This document shows, in pieces, positions 35,454 to 37,190 of a DNA stretch of 37,190 nucleotides. The translations under genes were made by a program, and so were the position numbers. The notes under the pieces are model-generated. The model was given only the letters and a program-made list of their open reading frames with translations, was not told the DNA's origin and ran no database searches. Within the stretch, counting starts at the first letter, position 1. Every line of letters begins with the position of its first letter. Source of the DNA: Marinoscillum sp. (GTDB lineage: Bacteria; Bacteroidota; Bacteroidia; Cytophagales; Cyclobacteriaceae); the NCBI GenBank assembly GCA_024305105.1, contig JAMWZA010000040.1:1-37190 (forward strand). Direction: 5' to 3'.

Positions 35454-36809
35454 CTATTCATTTGGAGCTAAAGGTCTCGGAATCAATAGCAATTCTTTTT
35501 GACGTCCATCGATGTAGCGAATTGTTTCTCCATCGAAGAAAGCATCCTCTTCCAGCATGATTCGTATTTCCTTGTCCCACTCATCAATGAATACAGCATT
35601 GTTAAGCTCAATAGAATAGGCTGTATTTGGATAAAGCAGGTAATCACCAGCCCCGGGAACACCTCCTTGCTGATCCCAAAGACCAATAGTAGGTCCGGCA
35701 GCATGTCCATGATAGCCAATAGGGTGCGTATAAATGGTCGGCTTTAATCCTTCCGCTCTTGCTTCTTTTAGAGTCTTTGCCAATACCTCATTGCCACTCA
35801 GCCCGATTTTAAAATTAGCGGTAAACACATCTTGCAAGCGATTACCTGAGGCAAAAGCATTCGTTAAATATGCTGGAGCTTCTTTTTCACCTGGTTTTAG
35901 AATATAGGCATGTTGCTGGGTGTCTGTATTGAGTCTTAAGTAGGTGATGCCAAAATCAACATGAAGTAAGTCTCCAGGAATGATGACTTGTTCTTCTGGT
36001 CGATCTGAAAATGCTCGTAGGTGCTCGAAGGACTCGGGGTCTTTTCGCTGAATGGATACGCTCGGGTGAAACCAGGCCGTAAAACCGAGTTCTCTAATGC
36101 GGTCTCGGTACCACCACACCACATCGTCTGTGGTGGTAACTCCAGGCAGTATCACTTTTTCAGAAAACCCTTCCGCAATGATCTGATGAGCAATACGAAC
36201 GATATTTTGGTAGACAACCATCTCACTTTGGGTACGTGTCTCAAGCCAACCAACAGCAAGACCCTCTGCATTGGTGACGCGCTTTTGATAGGAGGTAGGC
36301 AGTACGTTCATCAGCATGTCGTAATGAGTGGAGGAAATTCCATCTGCCAGAGCAAAGGTCGCTGACTTGTTGATGCCTATTTTCTTTGGATTCTTTTCCT
36401 GAATCAGTTGTGATAGTGCCTTCCATTGGTCTGGTTGGGATTCCTTGTCCCATACTTTCTTGAAGGTCTTGCCAACGCCATAGCGTGCCATGGCCATGGT
36501 CTCTAACGGCTGATCATTGCCGGGATCGTAGATGACCAGTATGGTTGTTCTTCTGGCACTTTGCCAGGTGGCTGGAAGCATGGTTTTAATAACAGGATCT
36601 TCGTTGTATTCTCTAGCGATGATCACCCACATGTCTATTCCTGTTCGCTTCATCAAATCAGGAAGAACAGTTTTCACACGCTCTTCCAACCAGGAGTCGA
36701 TTACAGCAGCACGCTCTCGCATGCCTAATGTTTTAGGGAAGTAGGTATTCTGTGCAGCTATAGCGGAGTAGATACAAATAAGAGTAATTACGAGTAGGAG
36801 TTTCTTCAT
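35454..36809 (-). CDS. Secreted M24-family metallopeptidase (Xaa-Pro-like)
   Basis: The start at 36809 is preferred over the upstream ATG (36848) because it begins the signal peptide MKKLLLVITLICIYSAIAAQ. The 451-aa protein has an N-terminal creatinase-like domain (about 30-180) and a pita-bread metallopeptidase domain. Metal ligands are Asp285 in HVDFG, Asp296 in NTDTQQ, the His in the GYHGHAAGP region, Glu in YSIELNN, and Glu in MLEEDAFF. All five are present, so it is probably active, cutting Xaa-Pro peptides or related substrates in the periplasm. It lies 63 nt upstream of the ABC-F gene with a candidate promoter between them. Confidence 0.88.
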   Translation of the reverse strand: MKKLLLVITLICIYSAIAAQNTYFPKTLGMRERAAVIDSWLEERVKTVLPDLMKRTGIDMWVIIAREYNEDPVIKTMLPATWQSARRTTILVIYDPGNDQPLETMAMARYGVGKTFKKVWDKESQPDQWKALSQLIQEKNPKKIGINKSATFALADGISSTHYDMLMNVLPTSYQKRVTNAEGLAVGWLETRTQSEMVVYQNIVRIAHQIIAEGFSEKVILPGVTTTDDVVWWYRDRIRELGFTAWFHPSVSIQRKDPESFEHLRAFSDRPEEQVIIPGDLLHVDFGITYLRLNTDTQQHAYILKPGEKEAPAYLTNAFASGNRLQDVFTANFKIGLSGNEVLAKTLKEARAEGLKPTIYTHPIGYHGHAAGPTIGLWDQQGGVPGAGDYLLYPNTAYSIELNNAVFIDEWDKEIRIMLEEDAFFDGETIRYIDGRQKELLLIPRPLAPNE

Positions 36810-36882
36810 TGAATTAGGGTTTCTTTTTTCTAAAGTTATAAACATCATTACTTCTTACAGTAGCATATTTTATGGATGGTTT

Positions 36883-36890
36883 TATATTTG
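36883..36890 (+). promoter_or_regulatory. Candidate -7 element of the J-domain gene
   Basis: TATATTTG matches TAnnTTTG exactly. It lies between the two possible starts of the J-domain gene (36876 and 36909) and so favours the TTG start at 36909, with a leader of about a dozen bases. Confidence 0.4.
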
Positions 36891-36908
36891 AATGAAATCA
36901 ATTCTGCC

Positions 36909-37190
36909 TTGAACTATTACGAAACATTAGAAGTCCATCAATCGGCTACCTACGCGGAAATCAAAAAGAGCTATCGCAGGCTGGTTAAGATTTATCATCC
37001 AGATGTGAATCCATCAGCTTTGGCAGGTGAGAAGATTCTAAAAATTACTGAGGCTTATGAAGTCTTGAGCGACCCGAATGCGCGTGCTTCCTATGATTGG
37101 CAAATCTCTCTGTCAGCAACTCCTGACATTGATTTTACCTACAAGCAACCAGAGCCAAAAGTGGACGAACGTGAAGTGCAGCGTAGAGAG
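36909..37190 (+). CDS. J-domain (DnaJ-like) protein, truncated by the window end
   Basis: The frame runs off the right edge. Read from the TTG at 36909 it begins M/L-NYYETLEVHQSATYAEIK, the usual J-domain start, with HPD at residues 30-32 (KIYHPDVNP) and the helix IT-EAYEVLSDPNARASYD. An in-frame ATG at 36876 would add 11 residues (VLYLNEINSAL), which look unlike the family. The perfect -7 element at 36883-36890 lies downstream of that ATG, so I prefer the TTG. J-domains activate Hsp70 ATPases. The last visible residues are acidic and charged, so the full protein may carry other domains. Confidence 0.8.
   Translation, partial: MNYYETLEVHQSATYAEIKKSYRRLVKIYHPDVNPSALAGEKILKITEAYEVLSDPNARASYDWQISLSATPDIDFTYKQPEPKVDEREVQRRE

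Noticed and set aside
36810-36848. N-terminal extension of the M24 peptidase (ATG at 36848)
   Set aside because: It would place 13 residues before a classic signal peptide; the ATG at 36809 fits better.

Overview
The window looks like chromosomal DNA from a marine or soil member of the Bacteroidota, probably a gliding Cytophagia-type bacterium. This rests on several signs seen together: TAnnTTTG-type -7 promoter elements, few Shine-Dalgarno sites, many small lipoproteins, a menaquinone operon, a periplasmic two-component-propeller receptor, a secreted WD40-caspase, SpvB/RHS proteins, and a small Lys-rich protein ending in a DDMIAWVDEFGNI motif. The species was not identified. No tRNA, rRNA, CRISPR array, prophage or transposase was seen.

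Layout. (1) 1-1751, minus strand: the start of a large protein that resembles Bacteroidota ABC transporters with an N-terminal TerB-like region, preceded by a long-looped terminator/attenuator hairpin and a lipoprotein gene. (2) 2127-6311, plus strand: a three-gene, overlapping MacA / MacB-permease / TolC efflux operon with no ATPase gene of its own. (3) 6450-9745, minus strand: a tightly coupled menaquinone operon transcribed menI-like thioesterase, menF, menD. (4) 10128-16619, plus strand: one very large SpvB/VCBS/RHS surface or toxin-like lipoprotein with two transmembrane helices just before the RHS core, an unrecognised C-terminal domain and no evident immunity gene. It ends in a strong terminator. 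(5) 16852-23201, plus strand: a DNA end-joining neighbourhood with a histidine phosphatase, the 3' remnant of a second phosphatase copy, DUF72, LigD (POL-PE-LIG order), Ku, then a TPR protein and a small basic protein coupled to ku by 1-nt TAATG overlaps, and two paralogous six-cysteine mini-lipoproteins. (6) 23202-26720, minus strand: a secreted WD40-caspase protein abutting the previous unit tail to tail with no gap. (7) 26721-29684: a long leader and small Lys-rich protein, a two-TM membrane protein, a Crp-like regulator, a secreted haloalkane-dehalogenase-like hydrolase and a DUF4168 protein. (8) 29759-36809, minus strand: a propeller sensor fused to a chemotaxis (MCP) signalling domain, an ABC-F protein with one degenerate ATP site, and a secreted M24 peptidase. 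(9) From 36909 on the plus strand: a truncated J-domain protein.

The most original signals are the extended Ku operon (Ku, TPR, small basic protein with a Ku-like Lys tail, Cys-rich lipoproteins) together with the fossil phosphatase duplicate translationally joined to DUF72; the propeller-MCP hybrid receptor; the orphan RHS tail with an in-phase direct repeat upstream; and the structured leader in front of the first ABC gene.
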